DNA of 6,014 nucleotides. Source: Comamonadaceae bacterium. Its GTDB lineage: Bacteria; Pseudomonadota; Gammaproteobacteria; Burkholderiales; Burkholderiaceae_C. Where the stretch lies: assembly GCA_947469815.1 (NCBI GenBank), contig CANIRI010000156.1, forward strand, positions 1-6,014, given 5' to 3'. Under the pieces are notes generated by a model that was given only the letters and a program-made list of their open reading frames with translations, was not told the DNA's origin and did not search any database. The first letter of the stretch is position 1, and each line of letters opens with the position of its first letter. This document shows positions 5,824-6,014 of the stretch, piece by piece. Position numbers and translations under genes: made by a program.

Positions 5824-6014
5824 GCCCCAACTCCTGGTTCCAGAGGCCCCGGCCGAACCTGCCCGCCAGCTACTGACCGAAAAAATGCTCGCTGAACGTT
5901 GGGTGTGTTCAGTCGCACGCCTTCAGCGCTGGCGCACCGTCGGCGAGGGCCCGCAGTACTTGAAGATCGTGGGGAAAGTTTTGTACCGGCTCAAAGACAT
6001 TGAGGCCTATGAAG
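5792..6014 (+). CDS. Excisionase-like / HTH_17-type DNA-binding protein (5' part, runs off right edge)
   Basis: The plus frame from 5792 stays open for 74 codons to the window edge. Its recognisable part reads LLTEKMLAERWVCSVARLQR, then WRTVGEGPQYLKIVGKVLYR and LKDIEAYE. This has the signature of small MerR-like winged helix-turn-helix proteins (TExxAAxxLxVSxxTLxRWRxxGxGPxxxKIGxxVxYRxxDxxAyE) such as excisionases and AlpA-type regulators, often found on mobile elements. The start is uncertain. TTG 5792, 9 nt after AAGGA, would give a natural-looking N-terminus (LSNKYGPATPAPQLLVPE). ATG 5885 would cut into the first helix. CTG 5834 is another option. The gene overlaps the putative MBL-fold start in a different frame, which points to a recombination junction around 5818-5830. 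Its role is not deducible. Confidence 0.7.
   Translation, partial: MSNKYGPATPAPQLLVPEAPAEPARQLLTEKMLAERWVCSVARLQRWRTVGEGPQYLKIVGKVLYRLKDIEAYE

Overview
The sequence looks like a chromosomal segment of a high-GC betaproteobacterium, most likely Burkholderiales and perhaps Comamonadaceae. This rests on a homodimeric-type pyruvate dehydrogenase E1 (aceE) divergent from an Lrp/AsnC regulator, and on codon choice. The genus is inference.

Layout. (1) 1-1661, minus strand: the N-terminal 553 codons of aceE, running off the left edge. (2) 1662-1792: a short divergent control region. (3) 1793-2281, plus strand: an intact Lrp/AsnC-family regulator. (4) 2282-2827: a mosaic of three gene scraps. The first is the 3' end of a minus-strand gene that meets the regulator stop-to-stop with no spacer. 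The second is a piece of a class III nucleotide cyclase catalytic domain. The third is the C-terminal ~70 codons of a nitrilase. (5) 2848-3885: an intact sulfite-oxidase-family molybdopterin enzyme with markedly lower GC. (6) 3945-5768: one 607-codon frame joining a fumarylacetoacetate hydrolase (FAH) domain to a ketopantoate-reductase-like (PanE/ApbA) domain. (7) 5788 to the end: a possible start of a metallo-beta-lactamase-fold gene cut after about 12 codons, overlapping the N-terminus of an excisionase-like helix-turn-helix protein that runs off the right edge.

The left end is ordinary housekeeping DNA. From about 2440 onward the window reads as a rearranged accessory region. Gene fragments abut without spacers, GC drops to roughly 42-52% in sampled lines (against about 65% in a sampled line of the fusion gene), and there are two perfect inverted repeats in the low-GC gene. 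The nitrilase remnant, the molybdenum enzyme and the FAH/reductase fusion lie in the same direction and may be the residue of a small catabolic operon. No substrate can be assigned from sequence alone.

The most interesting items are the FAH-ketopantoate reductase fusion with both active sites apparently intact, the three-fragment scar at 2282-2827, the 12-bp perfect hairpin inside the molybdenum enzyme gene, and the overlapping-frame junction at the right end. No RNA gene, CRISPR array, complete insertion sequence or convincing intrinsic terminator was seen.
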